Shown in pieces: positions 46,209-56,174 of a stretch of DNA of 64,000 nt (position 1 is the first letter of the stretch; every line of letters begins with the position of its first letter). The translations under genes and the position numbers were made by a program. The DNA is from Reinekea marina (GTDB lineage Bacteria > Pseudomonadota > Gammaproteobacteria > Pseudomonadales > Natronospirillaceae). Below the pieces are notes generated by a model that was not told where the DNA came from, made no database searches, and saw nothing but the letters and a program-made list of their open reading frames with translations. The DNA lies in contig NZ_JAUFQI010000001.1 in NCBI RefSeq assembly GCF_030409715.1, positions 372,001-436,000 of the forward strand, read 5' to 3'.

Positions 46209-47278
46209 ACGGCATCTCTCACTTTGTTATTAAGGGCCAAAAGTATTTCGGCCATGCTTTTTTCTGAGCCAATGGTAATGCGCACGCAATCTTGCAGCGC
46301 AGGTTCGTGACTTTGATTGCGCGTGACAATGCCCTGCGCAATCAAAAGATCAAAAGGGTTTATGTTGGGTTTAAAGCGCACCAGTACGAAATTGGTCGCA
46401 CTTGGGTATAGGGCTTCTATTAAACCGGTTTGTATGAGTTGTTCGCAAAAACTCACTTTTATCCGATTTAAATTTGCAACACCTTGGCGCATGATTTCTG
46501 TGTTTTTAGGCTTTAAAGCGGCAATGGCGATGTCAGCGCATGGATCCGGGATCGGGTAAGGCGCGATTAATTTGCGCAATGCATCAATAACCGTGCAATG
46601 TCCCAAAACAAAGCCAACGCGCGCGGCTGCTAAACCAAATGCTTTTGATAAAGTGCGAATGACAACCAAGTTTGGGTACTGATCTAATAAGGGCAATACA
46701 GAATCTTGTTCGCTGTATTCAATATAGGCTTCATCGACGACCACAATGTGCGATTGCCGAGTATGTTCAAGCAAAAACTGGATGTCGTCTAGGTTGATCA
46801 AATTACCGGTTGGGTTATTTGGGGAGCAAATAAAAATAAGTTTAGAGCTAGGTAACTGTTGGTCAATGGTGGCGAGGTCTAATTGAAAACTATCGGTGAG
46901 TGCCGCTTTATGAACGCCAACGTTGGTGGCGGTAGCGCAAATTTCATACATGCCATAGGTGGGTGGACAAACAATAATGTGATCATCACCTGGGGCGCAA
47001 AAAGTACGTACTAATAACTCTATCCCTTCATCGGCCCCACGTACGGCTATGCAATCAGCATCGGTACCGCTAAAAGCCTGATAGGCATCGGCCAGTTGCT
47101 GAGGTTTAAAATCTGGATATCGGTTAAGTGGCGCAAAGCTAGGTTCAGTGGCTAAAGGCTGCTCAAGTTCATTAGCATTTAAATATAAATGCCCTTTTGC
47201 ACCAATGCGTCTTGCCGATTGGTAAGGTATGAGATTTTTTATTGCCTCAGGCAATAATTGTTCAACAAGGTTATTCAT
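46205..47278 (-). CDS. hisC: Histidinol-phosphate aminotransferase-like protein
   Basis: A 357-residue class I/II PLP aminotransferase of the HisC type. Visible motifs are NANELEQPL at the N-terminus, PNNPTGN, DEAYIEY and the PLP lysine K212 in TLSKAFGLAAARVGF. HisC transfers an amino group to imidazole-acetol phosphate; related enzymes use aromatic amino acids. It is outside a his operon and coupled to an amino-acid-binding protein, so the real substrate is uncertain. I chose the ATG at 47278 (MNNLVEQLL), eight codons inside the open frame. Confidence 0.85.
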   Translation of the reverse strand: MNNLVEQLLPEAIKNLIPYQSARRIGAKGHLYLNANELEQPLATEPSFAPLNRYPDFKPQQLADAYQAFSGTDADCIAVRGADEGIELLVRTFCAPGDDHIIVCPPTYGMYEICATATNVGVHKAALTDSFQLDLATIDQQLPSSKLIFICSPNNPTGNLINLDDIQFLLEHTRQSHIVVVDEAYIEYSEQDSVLPLLDQYPNLVVIRTLSKAFGLAAARVGFVLGHCTVIDALRKLIAPYPIPDPCADIAIAALKPKNTEIMRQGVANLNRIKVSFCEQLIQTGLIEALYPSATNFVLVRFKPNINPFDLLIAQGIVTRNQSHEPALQDCVRITIGSEKSMAEILLALNNKVRDAV

Positions 47279-47407
47279 AGCGTACTCAAAACTATAGGGC
47301 AAATGCCGCTTAAATGATCAATATTCAGTTGACTATAGAGAGTCTTAGGTTGATAAAGAATCGAATTATTGTCATGCTTGCCATGCAATTTAATCATGGC
47401 TGAGCCA

Positions 47408-48274
47408 ATGAAACGCTTACCCTCTAGCAAAGCTATGTTGGCTTTTGTTACCACGGCTCAATGCCTGAATATTACCCGCGCGGCAGAATCTCTAAACTTG
47501 ACGCAAGGCGCGATTAGCCGCCAGTTATCTAGCTTTGAACAAGACCTTGGGGTTAAATTATTTAATCGTGAAGCAAGAGGGTTATCGTTAACGAGTGCAG
47601 GCCGGCAACTATTGCCCGAGATAAGCCAAGCGTTACAGAGAATTCAACAAGCTGTCGATCACCTGGCAATCAATCATCGCCGAATTCGCTTGAAAGCCCC
47701 AAGCTGTATTACCTATTGGCTGATGCCAAAGTTGGCCGACTTTCATGGCCGGCACCCAACCTTAGAAGTGGAGCTCACTTCGACAACCACCCACGATGTT
47801 AACTTTTTGACCGAGCAATTTGATGCCGCCATTTGTTACGGACACCGCTCAAATAGCCAAGGAGCCGATAGGCATTGGTTGCTGGAGGAAGTACTTACAC
47901 CTATGTGCAGCCCTGAAATAGCTCAAACTCTGGATAACAATGATTTGCTTCACAGCTTTACTGAACATACGTGGTTGCACGCGAATCAAGAACAAGCCGA
48001 TTGGCGACTTTGGTTGAACGGAACGGGGCACGAAAGTATTCAAGCCGAACGAAACCAAATATTCGCCACCTTAGATATGGCCACCAGTGCAGCCGCCAGA
48101 GGCTTTGGTATTGTCATAGGGGATATCAATTTGGCCGTTCATGAATTGGAAAGCGGGCGGCTTATTACGCCGTCTCCCACACAGATAACCACCGATAATG
48201 GCTACTACTTGCAAATTCCGCAAGATAACCACACCCCAGCCGCAGAAACCCTATTGAAAGATCTATTGCGTTAA
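47408..48274 (+). CDS. LysR-family regulator (GcvA-like)
   Basis: A 288-residue regulator: N-terminal winged helix (about 5-65, LNITRAAESLNLTQGAISRQLSSFE) and a C-terminal substrate-binding domain. I chose the ATG at 47408 because MKRLPSSKAMLAFVTTA matches the GcvA-group start; ATG 47396 and TTG 47369 are alternatives. It is divergent from hisC across about 130 nt, the usual arrangement for a LysR protein controlling its neighbour. Confidence 0.88.
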   Translation: MKRLPSSKAMLAFVTTAQCLNITRAAESLNLTQGAISRQLSSFEQDLGVKLFNREARGLSLTSAGRQLLPEISQALQRIQQAVDHLAINHRRIRLKAPSCITYWLMPKLADFHGRHPTLEVELTSTTTHDVNFLTEQFDAAICYGHRSNSQGADRHWLLEEVLTPMCSPEIAQTLDNNDLLHSFTEHTWLHANQEQADWRLWLNGTGHESIQAERNQIFATLDMATSAAARGFGIVIGDINLAVHELESGRLITPSPTQITTDNGYYLQIPQDNHTPAAETLLKDLLR

Positions 48275-48348
48275 CCAAACAGGAAGCCAAAGGTAGCTAA
48301 TGCGTGCAACAGCCAACGATAACCAACAACAAGGTGACGCAACGCTAA

Positions 48349-48455
48349 GCGAAGAGCCGACTAAATTGTAAAAGGGAATCTGAGCCAAGGATGGCGAAGC
48401 ATAGCGCGCACGGACGTGTTCACAGCGACCCTTTACAATTTAGTCGGCTCTTTGC
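48349..48455. repeat. Long hairpin element (MITE/REP-like)
   Basis: A left arm at 48354-48376 (GAGCCGACTAAATTGTAAAAGGG) is matched by the right arm 48429-48450, perfect over 22 bp except for one extra A. The stem continues through AA/TT, a G-U and GC to 48349 and 48455. The 52-nt interior resembles, from memory, small interspersed hairpins of marine gammaproteobacteria, but there is only one copy in this window. It lies in the 296-nt lysR-glyQ gap, upstream of the glyQ promoter. Confidence 0.7.
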
Positions 48456-48496
48456 GCCACACTCAAACGTCTCAAACTAAACAATAAAAAACCCGC

Positions 48497-48525
48497 ATGA
48501 CCACTGGCTTTGCCCTGTGTATAAT
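48497..48525 (+). promoter_or_regulatory. Sigma-70 promoter of glyQS
   Basis: ATGACC (48497-48502) and a perfect TATAAT (48520-48525) are 17 nt apart, with TGTG just before the -10 box. Transcription would start near 48532, about 40 nt upstream of the glyQ GTG start. Confidence 0.7.
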
Positions 48526-48570
48526 GGCAGACCTTTTGAATTTTAAACTATCGGGCGAACGGACTTTATC

Positions 48571-49530
48571 GTGACGAAACTAAAATCGGATACACAGACA
48601 TTTCAGGGTTTAATCCTGACACTGCAAAAATACTGGGCCGACCAAGGCTGCGTAGTTTTACAACCTCTCGATATGGAAGTGGGCGCGGGTACCAGCCACC
48701 CGGCTACCTTTTTACGTGCGCTCGGGCCAGAAACCTGGAACGCCGCCTATGTGCAACCTTCACGTAGACCGACCGATGGCCGTTACGGTGAAAACCCGAA
48801 CCGCTTGCAGCACTACTATCAGTATCAGGTTGTGTTGAAGCCAAGCCCAGATAACATTCAAGAACTGTACTTAGGTTCGTTAGAAGCCATTGGCATTGAC
48901 CCAACCGTGTATGACATTCGCTTTGTTGAAGACAACTGGGAAAACCCAACGTTGGGCGCCTGGGGCTTAGGTTGGGAAGTGTGGCTCAACGGTATGGAAG
49001 TCACTCAGTTTACCTACTTCCAACAAGTTGGTGGCATTGAATGTTACCCAGTTACCGGCGAGATCACCTACGGTTTAGAGCGACTCGCCATGTACGTTCA
49101 AGGTGTGGACAGTGTTTACGACCTTATTTGGACGGTTGGGCCCGATGGCACACCGGTTACTTACGGAGATGTATTCCACCAAAACGAAGTTGAGCAATCA
49201 ACCTATAACTTCGAGCACGCCAACGTAAAAGAATTGTTTCACCAGTTCGATTACCACGCCGCTGAAGCGCAAATGCTCATTGGTAAAGATTTACCGTTAC
49301 CCGCTTATGAGCAAATTTTAAAAGCCGGTCACACCTTTAACTTGTTAGACGCGCGTAAAGCTATTTCGGTAACCGAACGGCAGCGCTACATTTTGCAAAT
49401 TCGTACCTTGTCTCGTTCGGTGGCGAAAGGCTACTACGATTCGCGCTTACGATTAGGGTTTCCACAAGCGCCTGCGGCGTTGCGTGATGAAGTGATTGCA
49501 AAAGAACAAGCTCAGGGAGATAAAAAATAA
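48571..49530 (+). CDS. glyQ: Glycyl-tRNA synthetase alpha subunit
   Basis: Catalytic subunit of the tetrameric (alpha2beta2) bacterial GlyRS. The 319 residues carry the class II core, with [13 protein letters not shown] at the N-terminus and the highly conserved [19 protein letters not shown] and [19 protein letters not shown] segments. Translation starts at GTG (48571). It is followed by glyS with a one-base overlap. Confidence 0.98.
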   Translation: MTKLKSDTQTFQGLILTLQKYWADQGCVVLQPLDMEVGAGTSHPATFLRALGPETWNAAYVQPSRRPTDGRYGENPNRLQHYYQYQVVLKPSPDNIQELYLGSLEAIGIDPTVYDIRFVEDNWENPTLGAWGLGWEVWLNGMEVTQFTYFQQVGGIECYPVTGEITYGLERLAMYVQGVDSVYDLIWTVGPDGTPVTYGDVFHQNEVEQSTYNFEHANVKELFHQFDYHAAEAQMLIGKDLPLPAYEQILKAGHTFNLLDARKAISVTERQRYILQIRTLSRSVAKGYYDSRLRLGFPQAPAALRDEVIAKEQAQGDKK

Positions 49531-51593
49531 TGTCACAGGCCAATTTTTTAATAGAACTGGGCACCGAAGAATTACCGCCAAAGGCACTTAAAACACTTCA
49601 AAATGCCTTTGCCGATGGCATATTAAAACGCCTGAAAGACGCTGGTCTCGCATTTGAGAGCAGCGAACGTTTTGCCGCACCGCGTCGGTTGGCGTTAAGT
49701 ATTAGTGCATTACAGCTCACTCAGCCAGATGAAAAAATTGAACGTCGTGGCCCTGCCATTCAAGGTGCCTATGATGCCGATGGAAAGCCGACCAAAGCTT
49801 GTGAAGGTTTTGCACGTTCGTGTGGTGTGAGTGTCGATGAGCTAACGCAACTTGAAACCAATAAAGGCACTTATGTGGTTTATAACGGCACCAAAGCCGG
49901 ACAAGCCACTAAAGATTTATTGCCTTCTATTGTGCAAGAAACACTCGATACGCTGCCCATTGCCAAACGCATGCGTTGGGGTGCCAGCCGAACTGAGTTT
50001 GTACGTCCAGTAAAATGGATGTTGATGCTATTAGATGATCAAGTTGTACCGGCCAGCATGTACGGTGTTGAAAGCGGCAATACAACGCGCGGCCATCGCT
50101 TCCACGCACCGCAAGAAATTACCATCACCGATCCACTGTCCTACGCCGATGTATTGAGAAGCCAAGGTAAAGTTATGGCGTCTTACTCTGAGCGTCAGCA
50201 ATTAATCGAAACGCAAGTAAAGGCACTGGCCAAAGAAAAAGGCATTGTGGCGGTCATCGACCCAGCGTTACTTGAAGAAGTGACCTCGTTGAATGAATGG
50301 CCGGTGGCATTGGTTGGACAATTTGAAGAACGCTTCTTAGATGTGCCCGCAGAAGCGTTGATGTCTTCTATGGAAGAGCATCAAAAATATTTCCCAACGG
50401 TAAACAGCAAAGGCGACATACAGCCGTACTTTATTTTCATCGCTAACATCGAAAGTAAAGACCCCCAAATTGTCATCGAAGGTAACGAGAAAGTGATTCG
50501 CCCTCGATTAGCCGATGCCGCTTTCTTCTGGGAGACTGATAAAAAGACGCCATTAGCGAATCGAGTACCGCAATTAAAAACGGTCATGTTCCAAAAAGAT
50601 TTGGGCAGTACCTTTGATAAAGTTGAACGCTTACAAAAAGTCGCGTCGTTTATTGCCGCTAAAATTGATGCCTCGGTCACCGAGTCTGAACGAGCGGCTT
50701 ACTTATCAAAAGCTGATCTTGTTACCGACATGGTGTTTGAATTTACTGACTTGCAAGGTTTAGCCGGTAAGTACTATGCCTTGGCCGATGGCGAAGCCGA
50801 AGCCGTCGCCGAAGCATTGCACGAGCAATACAAGCCAGCCGGAGCAGGTGATGAACTGCCGCAAACGCGTGAAGGTATGGCACTGGCATTAGCCGACCGT
50901 CTCGATAATTTATCGGGTTTATTCGGTATTGGTCAGCCGCCCACGGGTACAAAAGATCCGTTTGCGCTGAGGCGTGCCGCGCTAGGTGTATTGCGAATTT
51001 CTGTTGAACGTAAACTCGACCTAGATTTAGTCGACATGGTGAGCTTTGCGGCACAGCAACACACAAGTCTGAGTAACAAAGAGGTGGTGTCTCAAGTGGT
51101 AGAATATGCACTCGATCGGTTTAGTGCCTTATACCAAGATGCCGGTATTCGTACCGAAGTGTTCCAATCGGTTAGAGCGTTAAAGCTCACCCACCCATAC
51201 GATATTGATCGTCGTGTGCGTGCTGTGTCTCAGTTTAGTCAATTAGAACAAGCCAGTGCGCTAGCGGCCGCAAATAAACGTGTGTCGAACATATTGTCGA
51301 AAGTGAAAGGTGGGATCAGCGAGCAAGTGGATGAAAGCTTATTCATTGAGCAAGCCGAAACCGATTTACTGCGTGCGCTCGACTCCGTCAGTGCCGATGT
51401 CAATGCCGCCGTGGCCGAAGCTGACTACGCCGGTGCGCTGGCCTTATTAGCTGGATTGCGCGAGGTAGTTGATTCGTTCTTTGATAAAGTGATGGTGATG
51501 GCCGACGATGATGCCGTTAAGAACAACCGCTTAGCGCTACTCGCTAAGTTACGTGGGTTGTTTATCTTAGTGGCTGATATCTCAGTCTTATAA
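49530..51593 (+). CDS. glyS: Glycyl-tRNA synthetase beta subunit
   Basis: tRNA-binding subunit of GlyRS, 687 residues. Conserved blocks are FLIELGTEELPPKAL at the N-terminus, PIAKRMRWG, SSMEEHQKYFP, and KDPFALRRAALGVLRI in the HD-like region, with a C-terminal anticodon-binding DALR domain. Coupled to glyQ by TAATG. A strong hairpin follows. Confidence 0.98.
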   Translation: MSQANFLIELGTEELPPKALKTLQNAFADGILKRLKDAGLAFESSERFAAPRRLALSISALQLTQPDEKIERRGPAIQGAYDADGKPTKACEGFARSCGVSVDELTQLETNKGTYVVYNGTKAGQATKDLLPSIVQETLDTLPIAKRMRWGASRTEFVRPVKWMLMLLDDQVVPASMYGVESGNTTRGHRFHAPQEITITDPLSYADVLRSQGKVMASYSERQQLIETQVKALAKEKGIVAVIDPALLEEVTSLNEWPVALVGQFEERFLDVPAEALMSSMEEHQKYFPTVNSKGDIQPYFIFIANIESKDPQIVIEGNEKVIRPRLADAAFFWETDKKTPLANRVPQLKTVMFQKDLGSTFDKVERLQKVASFIAAKIDASVTESERAAYLSKADLVTDMVFEFTDLQGLAGKYYALADGEAEAVAEALHEQYKPAGAGDELPQTREGMALALADRLDNLSGLFGIGQPPTGTKDPFALRRAALGVLRISVERKLDLDLVDMVSFAAQQHTSLSNKEVVSQVVEYALDRFSALYQDAGIRTEVFQSVRALKLTHPYDIDRRVRAVSQFSQLEQASALAAANKRVSNILSKVKGGISEQVDESLFIEQAETDLLRALDSVSADVNAAVAEADYAGALALLAGLREVVDSFFDKVMVMADDDAVKNNRLALLAKLRGLFILVADISVL

Positions 51594-51606
51594 AAGCACA
51601 GCGCAG

Positions 51607-51642
51607 AACCTCTTTACGGGCTGCACGTTTCGTAAAGAGGTT
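51607..51642 (+). terminator. Hairpin between glyS and mutM
   Basis: AACCTCTTTACG (51607-51618) and CGTAAAGAGGTT (51631-51642) form a perfect 12-bp stem with a 12-nt loop. No T tract follows, so it may be a partial terminator or an mRNA end stabiliser; mutM begins 32 nt later. Confidence 0.6.
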
Positions 51643-51674
51643 ACTTCTGCAACTCACGTAGATGAAGGGTTGTT

Positions 51675-52496
51675 ATGCCAGAATTACCCGAAGTTGAAAC
51701 TACCCGCCGTGGTATAGAGCCCCATGTTATAGGGCGCTCTATTTCACGAATTACGATTAGAGATAAACGGCTACGATGGCCGATTCCAGATAGCCTACCT
51801 GCTTGGGCAGAAGACCAAACCATTGTGCGTGTGGAACGCCGCTCGAAGTACCTTTTGTTGGTGCTTGAGCGCGGTACCGTGCTGGTGCATTTGGGCATGT
51901 CGGGCTCGTTACGCGTACTGCTAGACGACCCAACGCCTACCAAGCACGATCATGTGGATGTAGAACTCGATAACGGCATTCGGTTACGCTACAACGATCC
52001 ACGTCGTTTCGGTGCTTGGCTATATACTGAGCAGCCTGTAAACGAGCACAGTTTAATTGAAAAGCTCGGTCCTGAACCACTCACCGATGCCTTTAATTTT
52101 GACTACTTCTACCCGCTAACTCGTAAGCGTAAAACCAAGATCAAGACCTTCATCATGGACGCCCATATTGTTGTCGGTGTTGGTAATATTTACGCCAATG
52201 AAGCACTGTTTTTATCGGGTATTAACCCGCACAAGTTGGCTGGTAAAATCACCAAAGCCGAAACAACTTTGCTGATTAGCAATATCAAAAAAGTATTGGC
52301 GCGCGCCATAGACCAAGGCGGCACCACTCTAAAAGACTTTGTCGGTGGCGATGGCAAGCCAGGTTATTTTGCACAATCGCTCAATGTTTATGGCCGCACC
52401 GGTTTACCTTGTTTTCAGTGTGAATCACTCATAAAGGAAATGCGTACCAACAATCGTGGCACCTTCTATTGTTCACATTGCCAGCCATCACGTTAA
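51675..52496 (+). CDS. mutM: Formamidopyrimidine-DNA glycosylase
   Basis: Base-excision repair enzyme (Fpg) removing 8-oxoguanine, with AP lyase activity. It has 273 residues. The catalytic N-terminus [13 protein letters not shown] (P2, E3) is intact, RRSKYLLL supplies the conserved Lys, and the C-terminal zinc finger has CFQC then CSHC, with the Arg in NNRGTFYC. Cotranscribed with pdxH 10 nt downstream. Confidence 0.97.
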   Translation: MPELPEVETTRRGIEPHVIGRSISRITIRDKRLRWPIPDSLPAWAEDQTIVRVERRSKYLLLVLERGTVLVHLGMSGSLRVLLDDPTPTKHDHVDVELDNGIRLRYNDPRRFGAWLYTEQPVNEHSLIEKLGPEPLTDAFNFDYFYPLTRKRKTKIKTFIMDAHIVVGVGNIYANEALFLSGINPHKLAGKITKAETTLLISNIKKVLARAIDQGGTTLKDFVGGDGKPGYFAQSLNVYGRTGLPCFQCESLIKEMRTNNRGTFYCSHCQPSR

Positions 52497-52505
52497 GGGA
52501 ATTTC

Positions 52506-53144
52506 ATGAAGTTAGAAGACATTCGCAGAGAATACACTCAAATGGGGTTGAATCGAGAAGACCTTCATTCAGACCCGATCGTTCAATTTGAAACTTGGTT
52601 AAACCAAGCCATCGAGGCCAAATTGTCGGCCGACCCAACGGCCATGTGTTTAGCCACCGTCGATGCCTCTGGGCAACCTAGCCAGCGCATTGTGTTGCTC
52701 AAACACTTGGATGAAAAAGGCTTTGTATTTTATACCAACTTAGAAAGCCATAAAGCCAAAGACATCGCGCAAAATAGTAAAGTAAGTCTTCACTTTCCTT
52801 GGACACCATTAGAACGTCAAGTGATCGTTTACGGTGAAGCTGAAAAATTGAGCCTTGCCGAAGCCACGAGCTATTTTGTATCGCGCCCATTCGATTCAAA
52901 AGTGGCGGCATGGAGCAGCCAGCAGAGCCGCGTTGTAGAGTCTCGCAAAGTATTAGAGCAAGCCTTTGATCAAATGAAAGCCAAATTCAAACAGGGCGAT
53001 GTTCCGATTCCATCTTTTTGGGGCGGCTTTCGCGTCAAGCCTGTTAAAATTGAGTTTTGGCAAGGGCGAGGTGCACGGCTGCATGACCGCTTTATGTATG
53101 AGCGAGCTGAAGATGAGTGGCAAATTAATCGCTTGCAGCCATAA
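52506..53144 (+). CDS. pdxH: Pyridoxamine 5'-phosphate oxidase
   Basis: FMN enzyme that makes PLP from PNP or PMP. It has 212 residues, with [13 protein letters not shown] at the N-terminus and the signature blocks [20 protein letters not shown] and [13 protein letters not shown] near the C-terminus. It converges on the HD-GYP gene with a one-base gap between stops. Confidence 0.97.
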   Translation: MKLEDIRREYTQMGLNREDLHSDPIVQFETWLNQAIEAKLSADPTAMCLATVDASGQPSQRIVLLKHLDEKGFVFYTNLESHKAKDIAQNSKVSLHFPWTPLERQVIVYGEAEKLSLAEATSYFVSRPFDSKVAAWSSQQSRVVESRKVLEQAFDQMKAKFKQGDVPIPSFWGGFRVKPVKIEFWQGRGARLHDRFMYERAEDEWQINRLQP

Positions 53145-53145
53145 A

Positions 53146-54357
53146 TTAAATAAAGTCAGAGATGTCGAGTTTTAATGATCGAGCATCAAGTGTATTGACT
53201 ATTTCGAGGCTTACTTTGTTGTCAGCGAGATTAATGATTTCTTGTTCAATTTGATGGTTATGACGGGTGTTATAAAACACCTTAACTAATGGGTGCTTTG
53301 GGCTGCGGCGGTTGGCTTCTAGAACAACGCCCGCTCGGCCATTTGAAAGCTCGACTAACGTTCCCACTGGGTATACCGACAAACTACGAATGAAATCGTA
53401 AACCAACTCTTTGTCGAGATGGAAAATACTCCATTCTACCAGTTTTCGTAACGCATCGTTGGGCGGCATACCAGTGTGATAGACCCGATCGGCGGTAATA
53501 GCATCGTAGACATCGCAAATAGCAGACATGCGACCGTATTCAGAAATTTGCTCGGCTTTTAGATTACGTGGGTATCCACTGCCGTCTAAGCGTTCATGAT
53601 GTTGGCTGCAAATAGAGCGTGTGATGTCAGAAAGCCCTGAAGTAACATCAAGAATTTGCTCACCATAAGTCACGTGGCGCTTCATTTCTTCCCATTCATG
53701 GCCTTCAAGCTTTCCGGGCTTATCTAAGATTTCGCTAGGGACCAGAATCTTTCCAATATCATGAAGGATGCCTCCAGAAACCACTTGGCGCATGATCTCT
53801 GGCTCTACTCGGCGAGCACGGCAAAAGATGCCGAGCAGAATGCCAACATTGACAGAGTGCTCTAGTAAGTATTCATCTTTTTCACGAATAAAAGATAAGC
53901 AAGCCAAGGCATTTTCGTTTTCATTTAAGGATAAAATTAAATCATCGGTGGTGTTGTCTACAGCTTGAGCGTCAATGCCTTTACCGTTCTTAATATCAGC
54001 AAGTATGTCGCCTACTAGCCCTTTTGCTTGCGCGTATGATTTCTCGGCTTTATCTCGGGCTTTCTCAACAGACAATCGCTTTGGCGTATGGTTAGCGTCA
54101 CTTTGGGTTTTTAACGATTCAAACTGGCTAGCTTGCAGTTGCTTAATAGAATCGGCCGCCTCGCCAGCCTCACAGTCTAACCCTTTGCTGGTATCTATAT
54201 AGATTTCTGTGACGCCGAGCGCCTTAATTTTATTGACTGTCGCTGTACTGCCAATTTTACCGCTGCGCGATGCATTGCCAGAGGGCACCCACTGATTATT
54301 CAGGTCCGATACGTACATGCCTGGAATGAGGTGCTCGATGTTTATTTTTTTGATCAC
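53146..54357 (-). CDS. HD-GYP domain c-di-GMP phosphodiesterase
   Basis: A 403-residue cytoplasmic protein. The N-terminal DUF3391 region (about 3-135) precedes an HD-GYP domain with H199 and D200 in ILHDIGK and HHERLDGSGYP at 253-263, all canonical and thus probably active. It hydrolyses c-di-GMP, opposing the two GGDEF cyclases encoded at 11.8 and 22.9 kb. A 156-nt gap upstream should hold its promoter; none is clear. Confidence 0.94.
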   Translation of the reverse strand: MIKKINIEHLIPGMYVSDLNNQWVPSGNASRSGKIGSTATVNKIKALGVTEIYIDTSKGLDCEAGEAADSIKQLQASQFESLKTQSDANHTPKRLSVEKARDKAEKSYAQAKGLVGDILADIKNGKGIDAQAVDNTTDDLILSLNENENALACLSFIREKDEYLLEHSVNVGILLGIFCRARRVEPEIMRQVVSGGILHDIGKILVPSEILDKPGKLEGHEWEEMKRHVTYGEQILDVTSGLSDITRSICSQHHERLDGSGYPRNLKAEQISEYGRMSAICDVYDAITADRVYHTGMPPNDALRKLVEWSIFHLDKELVYDFIRSLSVYPVGTLVELSNGRAGVVLEANRRSPKHPLVKVFYNTRHNHQIEQEIINLADNKVSLEIVNTLDARSLKLDISDFI

Positions 54358-54513
54358 AGTTGAATCTCGTTAATACATACAACAAGCATAGACCAGAATT
54401 CTGACGGGCTACTCAATTTTCCTAAAAAATTGGCTTATTTTTATGGGCTATCCATGAGGTCAGTCATAGTCTTGTTTAGAATGGTGATCGAGTACTTCTT
54501 ACCCGAAATCAAT

Positions 54514-55524
54514 TCATAGACTGAGGTGTTGAAACTCTATGCAAGGGTATGACCCATAATAGTATTGAGCGTGCCAAACTTGATTTGGCAAAGCGTTATC
54601 TAAAGAAAACGCTGGCACAGTTAAGGTGATGTCCGATTCATCTTCATACAACCAAATATCATTCAAGACTTGTATTCGGGTTTGTAGCACAAAGCGTTGT
54701 TGCACAGGGTTATATAGTTCAGGTATGTGAAATTGAGTCAGGGGCAGCCTAAGGCTGTTTTGGTTTGCAGCGTTGTTTAATTTACTAAACAGCGGGCATT
54801 GACACGACAGCGCCAGTAAAGGCTTAGACTTATTTTTGAAAACTAAGGTTTCTCTATCTTGAAGCGCTAACGAAACGAATATTTCTTCGGGTATAAAAAT
54901 ACCGGTTGGTTTTAACTGGTCAGCAAGTTGAGCGGTCACCATAAACTGGGGCTCTTGTTCCAAGGCTTTTTGCATGGTTTCTGCGACGATGATGTCAAAA
55001 GGATCGGGAGCCTGAAAGTGACAAGCATTATCGCAATGATAGTGAAGGCGAAGCTGGTCAAAGTTAAAAAACTGCATGAGTGTTTGCACACTGCTAAGCG
55101 ATTCTTCGTGGATGTCTAAAAAATGAATGCTTATTTCTTTTTCGCAGTGCAGAGCCAGTAGTGGCAATAATAACGTTGCGAATGGGCCGCACCCTGCGTA
55201 TAAAATTTTTAGGGTAGATCCTGGGTGTAAAGCGTGCTGTTGCGTGATGGCGTGATGCACAGCATTAACAAACTTAATAGTACGGATGTAGTCTTTCACG
55301 CACTGCGCGGCGGCTGCAGGGTTAATTGCGATTCCCTGAGTTAACTCGGTATCTCCAGAGAAGGCTGAAAAGCAAACATCGGGGGTTATCTCAACGGCAC
55401 TCTGGCAAAGTACAATAAACTTTTCTAAGGCATCGATTTGGTGCTCAGTGCTTTGGTCTGTAGTGATAAACTGCGCTATTTCTCTAAGCGTATTCAACGC
55501 CTCGGCCGTTGCCTTAGTTGTCAT
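54514..55524 (-). CDS. SAM-dependent methyltransferase (PRMT-like)
   Basis: A 336-residue protein. A helical N-terminal region (about 1-105) leads to a Rossmann SAM-binding domain: LKILYAGCGPFATLLLPLL is motif I and IHFLDIHEESL holds the acidic ribose-binding residue. VAETMQKALEQEPQ resembles the double-Glu loop of protein arginine methyltransferases, and a C-terminal beta-rich domain follows, as in that group. The substrate is unknown. I chose the ATG at 55524; the frame continues 35 codons upstream without support. Confidence 0.8.
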   Translation of the reverse strand: MTTKATAEALNTLREIAQFITTDQSTEHQIDALEKFIVLCQSAVEITPDVCFSAFSGDTELTQGIAINPAAAAQCVKDYIRTIKFVNAVHHAITQQHALHPGSTLKILYAGCGPFATLLLPLLALHCEKEISIHFLDIHEESLSSVQTLMQFFNFDQLRLHYHCDNACHFQAPDPFDIIVAETMQKALEQEPQFMVTAQLADQLKPTGIFIPEEIFVSLALQDRETLVFKNKSKPLLALSCQCPLFSKLNNAANQNSLRLPLTQFHIPELYNPVQQRFVLQTRIQVLNDIWLYEDESDITLTVPAFSLDNALPNQVWHAQYYYGSYPCIEFQHLSL

Positions 55525-55667
55525 AAATATAGATCGTTCTATTGGGTGAAAGCGTTGAATTATAAAGCGAATTGAATAATTTATCTTGCGAACACTAATC
55601 AAATTGACACCTAACGGATAAGCCGCCAAACTGACCCATTAATAGACTTCAAATAGAGTCACTAGTA

Positions 55668-56168
55668 ATGCCTCAAGATAAAATATTAGTCAGCGCTTGC
55701 TTACTTGGCAATCCAGTTCGTTACAATGGTAAATCGCTCACACTGCAAAGCGATATTCTTCTTCACTGGCAGCAACAAGGTAGAGTGGTTTCAGTATGCC
55801 CAGAGGTGGGGGGTGGTATGAGCACTCCTCGTCAACCTGCCGAGATAAAGAACGGCAGCGGAGAAGACGTTTGGCAGGGAAAGGCGATCGTCGTAAATAA
55901 CGATGGAGAAGAGGTGACCAGTGCTTTTACAACGGGAGCACAACTGGCCTTGAGGCTTTGCCAGCAGCATCAAATTAAAGTGGCGGTTTTAACAGAAGAC
56001 AGCCCTTCTTGTGGTAGCCAAATGATCTATGATGGCACCTTTACCAGCCAAAAAACCGCTGGGAAAGGCGTTACAGCGGCCTTACTTGAGCAACACGGCG
56101 TCCTTGTTTTTAATCAATATAATTTAGAACAGGCTGAACAAGCGCTGACTTTAATGGAAACTGTGTGA
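55668..56168 (+). CDS. DUF523 protein (TudS-like desulfurase)
   Basis: A 166-residue protein of the DUF523 family, whose member TudS is a [4Fe-4S] thiouracil desulfurase. The three conserved cysteines that hold the cluster are C11 (SACLLG), C44 (VCPE) and C115 (SPSCG). The family N-terminus ILVSACLLGNPVRYNG is exact. It may remove sulfur from thiolated nucleobases. The next gene starts 6 nt downstream. Confidence 0.88.
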   Translation: MPQDKILVSACLLGNPVRYNGKSLTLQSDILLHWQQQGRVVSVCPEVGGGMSTPRQPAEIKNGSGEDVWQGKAIVVNNDGEEVTSAFTTGAQLALRLCQQHQIKVAVLTEDSPSCGSQMIYDGTFTSQKTAGKGVTAALLEQHGVLVFNQYNLEQAEQALTLMETV

Positions 56169-56174
56169 ACAACG

